Origin: Acidobacteriota bacterium | Lineage (GTDB): Bacteria > Acidobacteriota > Blastocatellia > RBC074 | Assembly (NCBI GenBank): GCA_016715865.1 | Contig: JADJXM010000012.1 | Coordinates: 264,014-328,013 of the forward strand | Direction: 5' to 3' | Length of the DNA stretch: 64,000 nucleotides | Part shown: positions 47,273-57,652 of the stretch, piece after piece | Layout of the letters: every line of letters starts with the position of its first letter | Numbering within the stretch: position 1 is the first letter of the stretch | Notes under the pieces: generated by a model | The model's input: the letters and a program-made list of their open reading frames with translations, nothing else | Told to the model about the DNA's origin: nothing | Databases searched by the model: none | Position numbers and translations under genes: made by a program

Positions 47273-50200
47273 GTGAAACATTTGTGGCTTGGCCTTACAG
47301 CTTTCTTCCTTGTGGCATTTGGGATATTTGTGCCTAAAAGCCAGGCAGTTCCTACACAACCCAAAAGTGCAATGGCCGCAACTGCACAAACGTGCAGTTT
47401 AGCCACTGGCTTCGTTCTGCCAGTGATTGATGACAATCCAAACGATGAATTGACTTGGAGTGTCCCCTTCAACTACTTTGGGCATTATTACGGGGCCTTG
47501 GGTGGCTATCATCCCGGCGAAGATTGGAATTTGGTTGGCGGCAATGGTTCTGAGGATTTGGATCAGCCAGTGTATGCCGTCGCAGACGGCATTGTAGAAA
47601 AGATTTCCAATTTGGGTTCGCTAGGATATCTAGTAGCTCTTAAGCACACGGGAAATTTTACGATTCCCGCCAAAAACGGCCATGAGAACGGTCAGAATTA
47701 TTCATACGCGGCCGAAACTGTTAACACCATCTATTCAGTGTATATTCATATCAATAAAACCCCCTCACTTCAGGTAGGTGCTTGCGTTAGTAAGGGGGTA
47801 ACAGTTCTCGGTAGGATAATGAATCCCGGCGGCGGTCCTCATTTGCATTTCGAGATTCGACATCCAGATACCATTCACTCAAACGATTGGTCGCTCTTTG
47901 GCACTTCGTCAAATTGGGCAAAAGTTGGTGGAGCGTACACGGGCTACTACCTCAACTTGCAAGGAATGGTAAATGTCAATGTGCAAGTGCCAGGGGCAAT
48001 TAACGGCGGGGTCAGAGATCCAAGAGCGTTCATCACGGCTAATAATATCGCTTGCAGTAATGGAACATCAACACTCCGCAACAGAGATGGCGGACCACCA
48101 ATTCACCCGCCTGGAAGCGTAATAAAAACTGCATCAAACCTAACTGTCTATTTAATTGATTCGGAAAACCGAAAGCGGCCCCTTAGCCCCAGCGCTTTAA
48201 GTCAGCTTTACAATCAATCAACAGACGCTCGAACGAGTACAAACTTCAACAATTGGGTAATCATAGTTGGCCAGGATGAGCTTGATCTCTATGAATCTGG
48301 AGGGAGTATCTTTAATGCTCTTCCAGGGAATGGAAAACCATTTCCTGATGGCAAGTTAATTAGCTACAACGGAGAAGTTTCAATTGTGACTGGGGGCGGA
48401 AAGCGACGGCCTTTTGTCACGGCAAATACATTTACAGGACTGGGGTTTAATTTTTGCCAAGTAGTCAATGTTTCTCAGGCAGAATATAATTCTTATTCTG
48501 TCGGCCCACCGGTTGACGCAATGCCAATGCTGACCTCAAGCCTAAATTTGAGCCCGGCGGGGCCCTATACTGTAGGTCAGAGTATTACAGGCAGTTTTAC
48601 AATTAAGAACGTTGGGTATCAGCCGATTACGTTTTCCAGCCTCGGTATAGGTGGGCGCTTAAATGGCGCAACCGTCCATGACATGAATTTTGTTTCGACA
48701 ACTCTAGCTGCAGGATCATCCTACACATATGGTTCACAGCCGCGCCAATTAACTGGTCTCGGAACTTATGATTTCTTCGCGGCATATCAAGAGAGCAATG
48801 CACATTGGGCGGTAAGCGTACCAGCGGCGCCAGGGATCATAAGAAGTAGGCAGCTGACAGTTAGCCCAGGGACTCAACCGCCATCTGCGCCAACTGCAAA
48901 CGCGGCTACGAACATAAGCAACAACAGTTTTACGGCTAACTGGAGCAGCAGCACCGGAGCGGCAGGTTACCGCCTGGATGTGTCCACTAACAGTTCGTTC
49001 AGCGGCTACGTGCCTGGCTATCAAGACGTAGATGTGGGCAATGTGTTGAGCCGCAGTGTCAGTGGCTTAAGCGCGAACACGACCTATTACTATCGAGTTC
49101 GGGCTTACAACACTGGAGGAACAAGCAGCAATTCGAACTCAATACCCGTCACCATGCCGTCTTCCAATATTCAGATCACTATACAGACAAACCCTTCCGG
49201 GCGTACGTTCACGGTTGATGGCTCCACTTACAACTCCGCACAGACATTTCTCTGGACACCTGGTTCAAGTCACACGATCAGCACAACATCACCCCAGAGC
49301 GGTGGAATGGACACGCAATATGTTTGGGGTAGTTGGAGCGATGGGGGTGCAACCTCACATACGATTACGCCTAACAGCAGCACGACCTATACGGCAAACT
49401 TCACGACGCAGTATTTCCTGACGATGAACGCCGGGGCAGGAGGAACTGTCAGTCCAGCTAGTGGTTGGTTCAACAGTGGGCAAAGTGTGACCATCACAGC
49501 GACACCAAACAGCGGCTCTAATTTCACCGGGTGGACTGGAACCGGGTCAGGTTCTATTACAGGGACAAGCAATCCCACAACTGTAGTAATGAACGGTCCG
49601 ATCACCGAAACCGCAAACTTTGGCACTCAATCCTTCCAGCTAACAGTTAGTAAGGCTGGCAGTGGAAGCGGAACGGTGACTAGCAACACAGGCGCAATCA
49701 ACTGCGGTGGGAGTTGCCAGGCTACACTTAACAGTGGGACGCAAGTCACTCTAACTGCGACTCCGGCGAGCGGCTCTACACTCACAGGCTGGAGCGGCGC
49801 GTGCTCGGGCGCAGGGACTTGCACCTTAACGATGGACAGCAGCAAGACAGTGACCGCAACCTTTCAGAGTCCTACTCCCAATTACCAGCTAACAGTCAAC
49901 AAGACAGGCAGTGGAAGCGGGACTGTGACTAGCAATACTGGCGCGATCAACTGTGGCGGGACATGTTCAGCTTCACTCATCAGTGCCGCGCAAATCACAT
50001 TAACAGCCGCTCCGGCAAGCGGCTCTACGTTCACTGGTTGGAGTGGCGATTGCTCAGGGACAGGAACTTGTGCCTTAACAATGAATAGCCACAAGAGCGC
50101 GACTGCGACCTTTAATAATAGTGGTCAGTGTCAGGGAGCAGGGCAGAGGATTCTTCCGAACGGCTATGTGCCTGGACAGTTGCTAAATGTGTCCATCCAA

Positions 50201-53200
50201 GTATCTCCACCGTCAACTACTAATGTCTATCTTGTTGAGGAAAAACAGCCACAAGGCTGGGCAGTTTCCGGTATCAACAATAGCGGTGAATTCGACAGTA
50301 CAAGTGGCAAAATTAAATGGCTATTTCTTGACGCTCAGTCACGAACGTTAGGTTATTCAGTGACACCACCAGTTACAGCAAGCGGCACTCAAACCTTCAC
50401 TGGAAGTTTAATACTGGACGAGACCCCCCAAGCTCTTTGTGGTAACTCCAGTGTGTCTCCAGCAACGTATCACCCTGCTGATACAAACAACAACTTTCGA
50501 ATTGAAGCTTTAGAAATCGCCTCATACGGAACTGCCTGGAAAAAAGGAACCATTTGGAGTCGCCCGCCAAATCCTATACCGCCAACTTATGTGGCAAACG
50601 CTGGGGTAATCTGGAAGAAAGGTGAGGCTTACCATTATGATCCATCAAAGACACCGCCTTGGAGCCAAGGCTCAAGCTTTCAAACCGCTGCCGTTCAAAA
50701 TTCTCCCCTGAATGACACTGTGTCTGGTATAGTTGCTGGAGGTACTGCTATATCAAGCTTCAGTCATCCAACTTATACACCGGGAGTTGGCTTAGTTGTT
50801 ACCTTAGCTATTACTCCAGATTCATCAACAGTATCTCAAGTTATAGAAGAAACTCTACCCATCGGCTGGACAGTGTCAAGCGTCAGCGATCAAGGCGAAT
50901 TTGATAACGTTAGCGGAAAAGTCAGGTGGTTGTTTTTTGATAATAACCAAAGGACTTTAACGTACACAGTGGTACCTCCGCTTGGGGAAACAGGCTCTAA
51001 GGCGTTTAATGGAATAGTGATATTTGACGAAACACAAATTCCAATTGGAGGGGCAAGAACTATATCGCAAACGGTTATAACAAATTCTCCGCCAATGATT
51101 AGCCCAGTTGCTGTCTCGCGGCAACAAGGCAGCCCGGCTTCAAACTCGACCATCGCCAATGTCAGCGACGCAAATCAAGCGGCCAACACCTTGACTGTTA
51201 TGGTCAACAGCAGTTCCATCGCGACAGTCAACGGCGTCACAGTATCAGGTATCAGCGTTAATGCAGCGGGCGTTGTCACTGCCAATGTTATGGCGGCTTG
51301 TAACGCAACCAATGCCGCTTTCACACTCACAGTCACTGACAGCGGTGGGGCCTCGGCCAACGCAACACTTAATGTCACAGTCATAAATAACACGCCGCCC
51401 GTTCTAACGTATTCCAATCAAACAGTCGCCGCAGGTGGTTCATTGACAATCAATCCAGCCACCAGTCCCAGCGATAACGGCTCGATCAGCTCCATTGTCG
51501 TGCAGAGTCAGGGCAGTTACACCGGGACGATCTCGGTAAACAGCAGCACTGGCGTCATCTCAATCAGCGGGGCAAAGCCGAGTGGTACGCACACTATCAC
51601 AATCCGCGCGACAGACAATTGCGGTGCCCCGACCAATGTCAAATTCACGCTGGTGGTCAACATTCCCAATTCCACTACAAGCGTTGTCTCCTCGCTCAAC
51701 CCATCCGTCTTTGGCCAGTCAGTAACCTTTACTGCGACCGTGGCGGCAAGTACGCCAGCAACCGGTACCACATCCGGCACGGTGACATTCAAAGATGGCG
51801 CGACTACGCTTTGCACTTCCACACTTAACGGCTCGGGGATCGCAACCTGCGCTACTGATACGCTCACGGTTGGCTCGCATCTGATAACTGCTGTTTATAT
51901 CGGTGACATTAATTTCAATGGAAGTACTTCAAGCACGCTCTCACAAACCGTGAACAAGGCCAGTACCGGCGTGATTGTCACTTCATCTCGGAATCCTTCG
52001 GTAGAGGGAGAGCAAGTCACTTTCAGCGCGATGATTTCCGCAGTAGCTCCAGGCAAAGGGACACCAACTGGGACGATAACCTTTAAGAGCGGGACGACGA
52101 CAATTTGTTCGAGCAACCTTAATGTCGCAGGCCGGGCAGACTGCAACAATTCTTCGCTCTCCGTCGGGAATCATCAGATAACTGCCGCTTACAATGGTGA
52201 CGGTAACTTTACTGCAAGTGTGTCGCCAATGTTGCAGCAAACCGTAAGCCCGAAGAGGGTTGATCTTGCGATTGCCATGTCCGCATCGCCAGGCACGATC
52301 TCAAATAGCACCAAAATTACATACAACATCACGGTTACTAACAAGGGGCCAGGGAACGCGACGCAAGTTGTCGTTACGGACAACTTGCCTGCCTCTGTCT
52401 CCTTCGTCTCGTGTTCCGCGACTAATGGCGGCGTGTGCGGTGGTACGGGCAATAACCGCACAGTGACTTTTGCGTCACTCGCGCAAGGAACATCTGCCAC
52501 AATCAAGTTGGAAGTGACCGCCAATTGCGCGAACGTGAGTATCGGTGGGATCAGCAATACGGTTTCGGTCAGTTCGGCAATTCCGGATCAGAACCCGGGT
52601 GACAATTCGGCTACGGCTATTGTCAATGCTGCTCCTGGGCAGGCGAAGCTGACACTCGGCAACGGCGGAGGATCGTTCGACTTCGGATCGGTGACAATCA
52701 ACCGTGAGCCAGGTCTGTTTCCGCCTACCAACACATTCATCATCGAAAATACGGGTTGTTTGCCGCTCATAGCAGGTCTCTCAGTCAACCGCGCCGGCGC
52801 TGATGTCAGTAGCGGAAAGATTGCGAATTCGGACGACAGCGCAACTTTTCCCCTAACGCTTATCAACAGCAATGGAACGGAGATTCCGCTGACATTCTTT
52901 GGAGGAAGCTCTCAATTCCAGATCAATGGCGGCCAGCAACAGCGTTTCCGCATCGCATTCAACCCGATGATTCCGGCGCCCGCCGGCGGCGTGAGTAATC
53001 TTTCGGCCGGCCATGTGCTGCCTCCCTTTATAACCTCGGCTCTCACAATCAGGCAGGATAACGGTATTCAGACGACGGTTCCGCTGGTTGGCCGGATTTC
53101 CACTGCGGCGAGGATGATCAATCCGCTGGCCACGAGGCTTTCGCCGCTGGTAGCTCTCGCTCGGTCGGGCGTTGAGGTTGTGGCTGAATTTTCGGTCTTC

Positions 53201-54175
53201 GATTCGAACCTGGATTCGTATTTGGCGGTTTATCAATTTCTGGATAGCTTGAACCGGCCCATCGGCGATGCTCTGAACTTCGACCTCGATCAGCCGATCA
53301 GGCAGAGCGGAATGCTCATGGGGCAGAGCTTCACAGTGGTCAAACGGTTCACAGGAGCGGCGGCCCTTCCGCAGGTCAACAAGGTTCGTGTCACGCTGTA
53401 CGATCGCGAGGGCAATGAATCCGTATTGTCGGGCGAGATCGGCAAGGTGATTGGAAGAGTGGTTAATGTTTCCGCAGCCAGCTTCCTGGAAGCGGGATTG
53501 GCCAGCGAAGCGATTACGTCGGCGTTTGGAACCAACCTTACCGTTTCAACTCAGGTCGCCACTTCCGCGCAATTACCAACATTGTTGGCGGGAACCCGCG
53601 TCTTTGTCAGGGACAGTGCGAATGTCGAGCGCCTCGCGCCGCTCTTTTTCATCGCCCCGTCGCAGATTAACTACCAGATCCCGATGGGAACTTCGGCTGG
53701 GCCTGCTACTGTGACAGTTGCCCTCAATGACCAGGCTATGGCCACCGCGACTGCGCAGATTGCGATGGCAGCGCCAAGTCTGTTTGCGGCTAACGCAAAC
53801 GGACAAGGCGTCGCCGCAGCAGTGGCATTGCGAGTCAGACCGGATGGGACGCAGATCTACGAACCGATATCGGTTTTCGATCAGACTCAAAACAGATTCG
53901 TTTCCCGCCCGATATCCATGGGCGCCGACAACGAACAAGTATATCTGGTTCTGTTTGGTACAGGGATAAGACATCGGAGCGCTCTGTCGAATGTAAGTGT
54001 CACGATTGGTGGCGTTAACGCGACTGTGGAGTATGCAGGGCTGCAAAACGGCTTTGTGGGATTGGATCAGGTCAATATCAGACTACCCCGTGCCCTGGCG
54101 GGGCGTGGCGAAGTGGATATTATGCTGACTGTGGACGGCAAGCAATCCAATATCGTCAAGTTCAATGTCCATTGA
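47273..54175 (+). CDS. Giant secreted M23-peptidase/Ig/InlB-repeat protein with TIGR03437 C-terminus
   Basis: About 2300 residues. A signal peptide (KHLWLGLTAFFLVAFGIF) is followed by a LytM-type M23 domain: HPGED with His80/Asp84 and HLHFE with His190/His192. Next come a repeated RPFVTANTFTGLGFNF-type domain, a CARDB-like domain, a fibronectin III domain, about four divergent InlB B-repeats (GSGTVTSNTGAINCGG), two copies of a PQGWAVSG/PIGWTVSS domain, Big-type Ig domains (two near-identical around SLNPSVFGQSVTFTATV), and a DUF11 domain. The C-terminal 240 residues form a TIGR03437 domain (VVNVSAASF...APSQINYQIP). The GTG start has AAGGAG at 47261-47266; ATG 47267 touches that site. Likely a cell-surface hydrolase/adhesin. 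Confidence 0.85.
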   Translation: MKHLWLGLTAFFLVAFGIFVPKSQAVPTQPKSAMAATAQTCSLATGFVLPVIDDNPNDELTWSVPFNYFGHYYGALGGYHPGEDWNLVGGNGSEDLDQPVYAVADGIVEKISNLGSLGYLVALKHTGNFTIPAKNGHENGQNYSYAAETVNTIYSVYIHINKTPSLQVGACVSKGVTVLGRIMNPGGGPHLHFEIRHPDTIHSNDWSLFGTSSNWAKVGGAYTGYYLNLQGMVNVNVQVPGAINGGVRDPRAFITANNIACSNGTSTLRNRDGGPPIHPPGSVIKTASNLTVYLIDSENRKRPLSPSALSQLYNQSTDARTSTNFNNWVIIVGQDELDLYESGGSIFNALPGNGKPFPDGKLISYNGEVSIVTGGGKRRPFVTANTFTGLGFNFCQVVNVSQAEYNSYSVGPPVDAMPMLTSSLNLSPAGPYTVGQSITGSFTIKNVGYQPITFSSLGIGGRLNGATVHDMNFVSTTLAAGSSYTYGSQPRQLTGLGTYDFFAAYQESNAHWAVSVPAAPGIIRSRQLTVSPGTQPPSAPTANAATNISNNSFTANWSSSTGAAGYRLDVSTNSSFSGYVPGYQDVDVGNVLSRSVSGLSANTTYYYRVRAYNTGGTSSNSNSIPVTMPSSNIQITIQTNPSGRTFTVDGSTYNSAQTFLWTPGSSHTISTTSPQSGGMDTQYVWGSWSDGGATSHTITPNSSTTYTANFTTQYFLTMNAGAGGTVSPASGWFNSGQSVTITATPNSGSNFTGWTGTGSGSITGTSNPTTVVMNGPITETANFGTQSFQLTVSKAGSGSGTVTSNTGAINCGGSCQATLNSGTQVTLTATPASGSTLTGWSGACSGAGTCTLTMDSSKTVTATFQSPTPNYQLTVNKTGSGSGTVTSNTGAINCGGTCSASLISAAQITLTAAPASGSTFTGWSGDCSGTGTCALTMNSHKSATATFNNSGQCQGAGQRILPNGYVPGQLLNVSIQVSPPSTTNVYLVEEKQPQGWAVSGINNSGEFDSTSGKIKWLFLDAQSRTLGYSVTPPVTASGTQTFTGSLILDETPQALCGNSSVSPATYHPADTNNNFRIEALEIASYGTAWKKGTIWSRPPNPIPPTYVANAGVIWKKGEAYHYDPSKTPPWSQGSSFQTAAVQNSPLNDTVSGIVAGGTAISSFSHPTYTPGVGLVVTLAITPDSSTVSQVIEETLPIGWTVSSVSDQGEFDNVSGKVRWLFFDNNQRTLTYTVVPPLGETGSKAFNGIVIFDETQIPIGGARTISQTVITNSPPMISPVAVSRQQGSPASNSTIANVSDANQAANTLTVMVNSSSIATVNGVTVSGISVNAAGVVTANVMAACNATNAAFTLTVTDSGGASANATLNVTVINNTPPVLTYSNQTVAAGGSLTINPATSPSDNGSISSIVVQSQGSYTGTISVNSSTGVISISGAKPSGTHTITIRATDNCGAPTNVKFTLVVNIPNSTTSVVSSLNPSVFGQSVTFTATVAASTPATGTTSGTVTFKDGATTLCTSTLNGSGIATCATDTLTVGSHLITAVYIGDINFNGSTSSTLSQTVNKASTGVIVTSSRNPSVEGEQVTFSAMISAVAPGKGTPTGTITFKSGTTTICSSNLNVAGRADCNNSSLSVGNHQITAAYNGDGNFTASVSPMLQQTVSPKRVDLAIAMSASPGTISNSTKITYNITVTNKGPGNATQVVVTDNLPASVSFVSCSATNGGVCGGTGNNRTVTFASLAQGTSATIKLEVTANCANVSIGGISNTVSVSSAIPDQNPGDNSATAIVNAAPGQAKLTLGNGGGSFDFGSVTINREPGLFPPTNTFIIENTGCLPLIAGLSVNRAGADVSSGKIANSDDSATFPLTLINSNGTEIPLTFFGGSSQFQINGGQQQRFRIAFNPMIPAPAGGVSNLSAGHVLPPFITSALTIRQDNGIQTTVPLVGRISTAARMINPLATRLSPLVALARSGVEVVAEFSVFDSNLDSYLAVYQFLDSLNRPIGDALNFDLDQPIRQSGMLMGQSFTVVKRFTGAAALPQVNKVRVTLYDREGNESVLSGEIGKVIGRVVNVSAASFLEAGLASEAITSAFGTNLTVSTQVATSAQLPTLLAGTRVFVRDSANVERLAPLFFIAPSQINYQIPMGTSAGPATVTVALNDQAMATATAQIAMAAPSLFAANANGQGVAAAVALRVRPDGTQIYEPISVFDQTQNRFVSRPISMGADNEQVYLVLFGTGIRHRSALSNVSVTIGGVNATVEYAGLQNGFVGLDQVNIRLPRALAGRGEVDIMLTVDGKQSNIVKFNVH

Positions 54176-54230
54176 GCAGGAACCATGTATCGGCCCCGGC
54201 GTTGTGCGAGAAACTGACTGAGGAATGAAA

Positions 54231-55334
54231 ATGAAAATCTCAAAGCTTTTTACCACTACGTTGTGTTTGATTTTGTCATTAGCTCAGACTTTGATGACTC
54301 AATCAGTGTTTGCTTGCATTGATGGGAATCCACCATTTACCACTGATGCCTCGACGACCAGATTAAATTCAATTGTGACGGTTGGGATGATCGGATCGGT
54401 CGAATCATCCTCGGAAATAACGATCAATGGACGCTCAGTTCGTGGAAAAGAATCGCTGCGGGATGGAGTAATAGTGCGATCCACTAACGCGTCGGCTCAA
54501 ATGACACTGGATGGCATCGGAAAGGTTCTGATGTCGAGCGAGTCTGAGATGAAAATTAGCACGTCGACTCCGGGTGTTGAAAAAAAGGATCAACATAGTG
54601 CTCTGGTTGCGACCTTGATCGAAGGCAAGGCGATCTTCAAGCTGAATCCGGATTCAAGTGCATATGTCCTTTCGAGTGGCGAATCGTTTGTCTCCAGTCG
54701 CGGAGCAGAGTTTCGCCTGGCTTCCAATAGTAGCGGGCCAATCCTGAGGGTAATTTCAGGGGATGTTAATTCGATGGGAAGCTGGACAGTTGAATTGGCC
54801 CCAAGGCTTGCCGAAATGCTGACCACCGTTCATTCCGCGAGGCCGAAATCCTCATCACGCAAGTATTCCATTAAAGCATTTGAATCTGACAATCAGACAA
54901 CTGTCAGAGCAATGGAGGCAAAGGAGTTTAAGTTCAGGGTGAAGGATAACAATTCGAGGCCAGTTTCAGGTCTACCTGTAACTTTTACCCTGAATACAAT
55001 TGACGGGGAAGAGATCGGAGTTCTCGGGTATAACACCATTACGGCACGCAGGCTTACTGTTTCGACAGATGCCCAGGGAGTAGCCGTCGTGCCTTTCAGG
55101 GCCGGCAGCAAGCCAGGTTCAGTGTCAATTACAGCGGTTGCTGGTGACACCGGCGAGACCGAGAACAAAACAGTTACGGTGACTTCAGCCAAAGAAAAAT
55201 TCTGGACCAAGAAAAATGCAATCCCAGTGCTCGTTACGGCTACGGCTATGATTGTTGCCGGTATTATTGTGGTTGCTACTAAGAGCGACAGGTTTCCGAT
55301 AAAAGAATCATCGCCAATTCTGATTATCCCTTAA
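54231..55334 (+). CDS. FecR-like protein with Ig domain and C-terminal membrane anchor
   Basis: A 367-residue protein. It has a signal peptide (about 1-28), then a FecR-type beta domain (VTVGMIGSVESSSEITINGRSVRGKESLRDGVIVRS, then LSSGESFVSSRGAEFRLASN), a Big_1-type Ig domain (about 225-320, VKDNNSRPVSGLPVTFTLN to PGSVSITAVAGD), and a membrane helix near the end (IPVLVTATAMIVAGIIVVAT). FecR domains usually sense or regulate cell-surface states. The ATG at 54231 has GAGGA six bases upstream; the ATG at 54225 touches it. It follows the giant surface protein by 55 bases. Confidence 0.72.
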   Translation: MKISKLFTTTLCLILSLAQTLMTQSVFACIDGNPPFTTDASTTRLNSIVTVGMIGSVESSSEITINGRSVRGKESLRDGVIVRSTNASAQMTLDGIGKVLMSSESEMKISTSTPGVEKKDQHSALVATLIEGKAIFKLNPDSSAYVLSSGESFVSSRGAEFRLASNSSGPILRVISGDVNSMGSWTVELAPRLAEMLTTVHSARPKSSSRKYSIKAFESDNQTTVRAMEAKEFKFRVKDNNSRPVSGLPVTFTLNTIDGEEIGVLGYNTITARRLTVSTDAQGVAVVPFRAGSKPGSVSITAVAGDTGETENKTVTVTSAKEKFWTKKNAIPVLVTATAMIVAGIIVVATKSDRFPIKESSPILIIP

Positions 55335-55414
55335 GTTTGATTGATTAATTTGCTATGAATGGCATATGCATCTGGAAAGCCAGCACTAATGCAATTAAAG
55401 AAAAGAGAACAACT

Positions 55415-56201
55415 ATGTTAATTAAACTTTCAATCCCATTATTTGTACTTTATTGTTTACTTTGCACCTCAATTGTCTTGGCGCAAAATGAGAAAGCTCC
55501 ATTAAAAAATGCTGACATAATTGAGATGCTAAAGGCTGAGCTGCCGGAGAGTACTATAATACTGGCTATTCAACAGTCACCCTCAAACTTTGACACTTCA
55601 GCTCAAGGACTGATTCAGCTTAAAAAAGAAGGGGCAAGCCCAAAAATATTAGAAGCTATTTTAAAGAGTTCAGAGAAATCGCAGACTTCTGGTACAGAAG
55701 AACCTGATAAACCTGCTCCTGGTGGGCCATCGGGTGCTGATAATGAATCAGGCTTTCTGGAAATTTTTCTTTTAGATGGAACAGTCATCGGTCAATGCAA
55801 ATGCAAGCGCGAGCATCTTGAATCCTTTTGGTGGTTCTAAAGTGAGGCACATGCTCAATGGTAATCATGCACAACTCAGGATTACGAATACGTCGCCCAT
55901 GTTTGAATTAATGCTTCCAACATATGTTAACCCATCTGACCATATCATTATTGTAAAACTTACACCGAAATCTGACAGAAGGGAGATTGAGGTTGGTAGA
56001 TCACGGTTCGTAACATTTTCTACAGGTTTCCGGGAAAAGGATATCGTGCCCACTAATTTTGAGGAATTGCCAAAATCAACCAGGTCTGGATATAAGCTAT
56101 TCAGAGTGAAAGTTACAAACCCTTTATCACCTGGTGAGTATGCCTTTGTGAATAATAACAGCCTTTTTTATGATTTTGGGGTAGATAGCGGTAAGTACTA
56201 A
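55415..56201 (+). pseudogene. Secreted paralogue of the 46728 gene, one frameshift
   Basis: Two frames give one protein of about 260 residues. A signal peptide (KLSIPLFVLYCLLCTSIVLAQ) is followed by NADIIEMLKAELPESTIILAIQQSPSNFDTSAQGLIQLKKEGASPKILEAIL, the block shared with the 46728 remnant. A shift near 55790 (total length 3n+1) leads into NASASILNPFGGSKVRHMLNG and a beta-rich C-terminal domain ending VTNPLSPGEYAFVNNNSLFYDFGV. The family is widespread in Acidobacteriota but has no known function. It may be intact if the extra base is an error. Confidence 0.7.
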
Positions 56202-56543
56202 CTCTAGCTTCATCCGAATGAGATGTCTTATCATGATATGGAGATGAAGAGCTTTTCATTCCGAATGTGTAATCCGGCGATGGTGAACACCGATTCCGGA
56301 GAAACGATTCTCCCCAGAGCTTGGTGAAAACTGAACGCCTTTACCTCTGATGGCCACGCTTCAAGAACCTCGTCGAGAAGTCACAATTGACTCACTAATG
56401 ATAGTTCGAAATGGCCTGATCTGGTGAGGATTTGAGGGGCAAAAAGAGGCGCAAAAACGAGCGGGCTGGCGTTCTATTATTGAAGTGGAAAGGCTTATCG
56501 CTCCGACTGATTTGTGACCTCAAGGGCTCCGATTTGCGTTTGC

Positions 56544-56661
56544 CGGTTCGGGACCGAAAGGTCGAAGGTTCAAATTCTTTCGCCCCGACTTTTAGAATCA
56601 GCAAGTTACGGCTTCCGCAAGGAGGCCGTTTTCGTTGGTGTCCCACATATTGTCCCACATA
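56544..56661 (+). repeat. Second copy of the tRNA-Pro 3' end, terminator and TGTCCCACATA repeats
   Basis: 56544-56588 repeats the tRNA-Pro 3' portion from the anticodon loop (CGGTTCGGGACCGAAAGGTC onward), with several substitutions, followed by a hairpin CGGCTTCC-GCAA-GGAGGCCG and TTTT at 56609-56631. Just beyond, TGTCCCACATA occurs twice (56639-56649 and 56651-56661, 12-bp period), like arm-type binding sites near integrase attachment sites. The copy marks the right end of the second island. The stretch 56202-56543 before it has no gene. Confidence 0.85.
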
Positions 56662-56724
56662 AGATTTCGAAAAAAGTTGTGATCTCCCAGGACTGGCCGG
56701 CAATGTTCGTCCGGTGAGAGTAAA

Positions 56725-56949
56725 TTAGCGCTTCATTCGGATAAATGCGTCTGCCTGGTTTGGTGTTTGGGGATAGTAGAAGAGAAATGTAACGCTATCT
56801 CTTTGGTGTGGGCTAGTTGGCCATGGGCCGACCTTGTTCGCGAGTCTTTCGAAGCGGATCGACTTGAAGCTCGTGAGCCGGCTGGAGTTCCGCTCGGGGG
56901 CGGTGGCGATGCGGTATGAGCCCAGAAGGTAGCCCGAGAAAGTAGCCAT
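56725..56949 (-). CDS. Hypothetical protein, possibly a partial gene
   Basis: A 74-codon frame whose upstream extension to about 57000 remains open in the same frame without a clear start. Its codon third positions are strongly G/C in the region FSGYLLGSYRIATAPERNSSRLTSFKSIRF, supporting real coding. No domain was recognised. It is the first gene beyond the right end of the second tRNA-derived repeat and may be truncated by it. Confidence 0.35.
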   Translation of the reverse strand: MATFSGYLLGSYRIATAPERNSSRLTSFKSIRFERLANKVGPWPTSPHQRDSVTFLFYYPQTPNQADAFIRMKR

Positions 56950-57007
56950 AGATACGCATACGGTTTTATCGACTTCCGTGAGGAAAGACCCTTCATGACG
57001 GGAATCG

Positions 57008-57434
57008 TTATGGTGTAGCGAGGGGTTTGTAAATAAGACCGATGACTATGCCGATGATAGTCCACTGGACGAAGTAAGCCGCAGCCTGTCCCAGAGCGAG
57101 TTTCAGCCCGATGTTCAGGTTCATCTTAGTTGCAGCACATTGCAAACCGCGAAAATGCCAATGAGAACGCCTAGCGCGCACCTTCCGTAGCGCCCGATCC
57201 GCCCTTTTGTATCAATGCGAAAATTATGGCGACCACCAGGATCGCTATGATAGTTGCGACGATTCCAATTGGCATAACAGTCATCATTTCTTCCCGAGGT
57301 CGGAATACGGCCGGGTACTTGTGGCCTTCATTGATAAGAGCTGGAACCAGCCAAAACACTAAGAAACCAAAGGCAAAAGACGCGACCGTGCCACCAAGCG
57401 CCGCCAGACCGAGACGTGAATAGTTCATTTGCAC
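57008..57434 (-). pseudogene. Small Acidobacteriota membrane protein with two frameshifts
   Basis: Three frames read in order as a protein of about 140 residues: MQMNYSRLGLAALGGTVASFAFGFLVFWLVPA and MPIGIVATIIAILVVAIIFALIQKGGSGATEGAR; then, after a shift near 57171, LGVLIGIFAVCNVL; then, after a second near 57125, MNLNIGLKLALGQAAAYFVQWTIIGIVIGLIYKP and a stop. The four hydrophobic segments match a family of short membrane proteins common in this phylum. The function is unknown. Two indels within 50 bases argue for decay. Confidence 0.7.
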
Positions 57435-57652
57435 TCCTTTACAAATTGCGGATCCGCGTTCATGTGCACAGGATAGGTCTTTCCTTGCTCTGGTCCGATG
57501 ACGGGATCAAGATTTGCGAGCCAGAATCCCCATCCTGAGATCATCAACAGTGTTTATACTCAGCGTCAGCGTGCTGAAAATCTACCATGCTCGCCGTGAG
57601 ATCGGCTAGGAATAACTCGTCGAAGATTTGCGACATCTTATCAAGCTTGATC

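Noticed and set aside
56432..56662. A frame spanning the last tRNA-Pro fragment as an integrase end
   Set aside because: The translation is a reading of tRNA sequence and terminator; no recombinase motif (R-HxR-Y) is visible.
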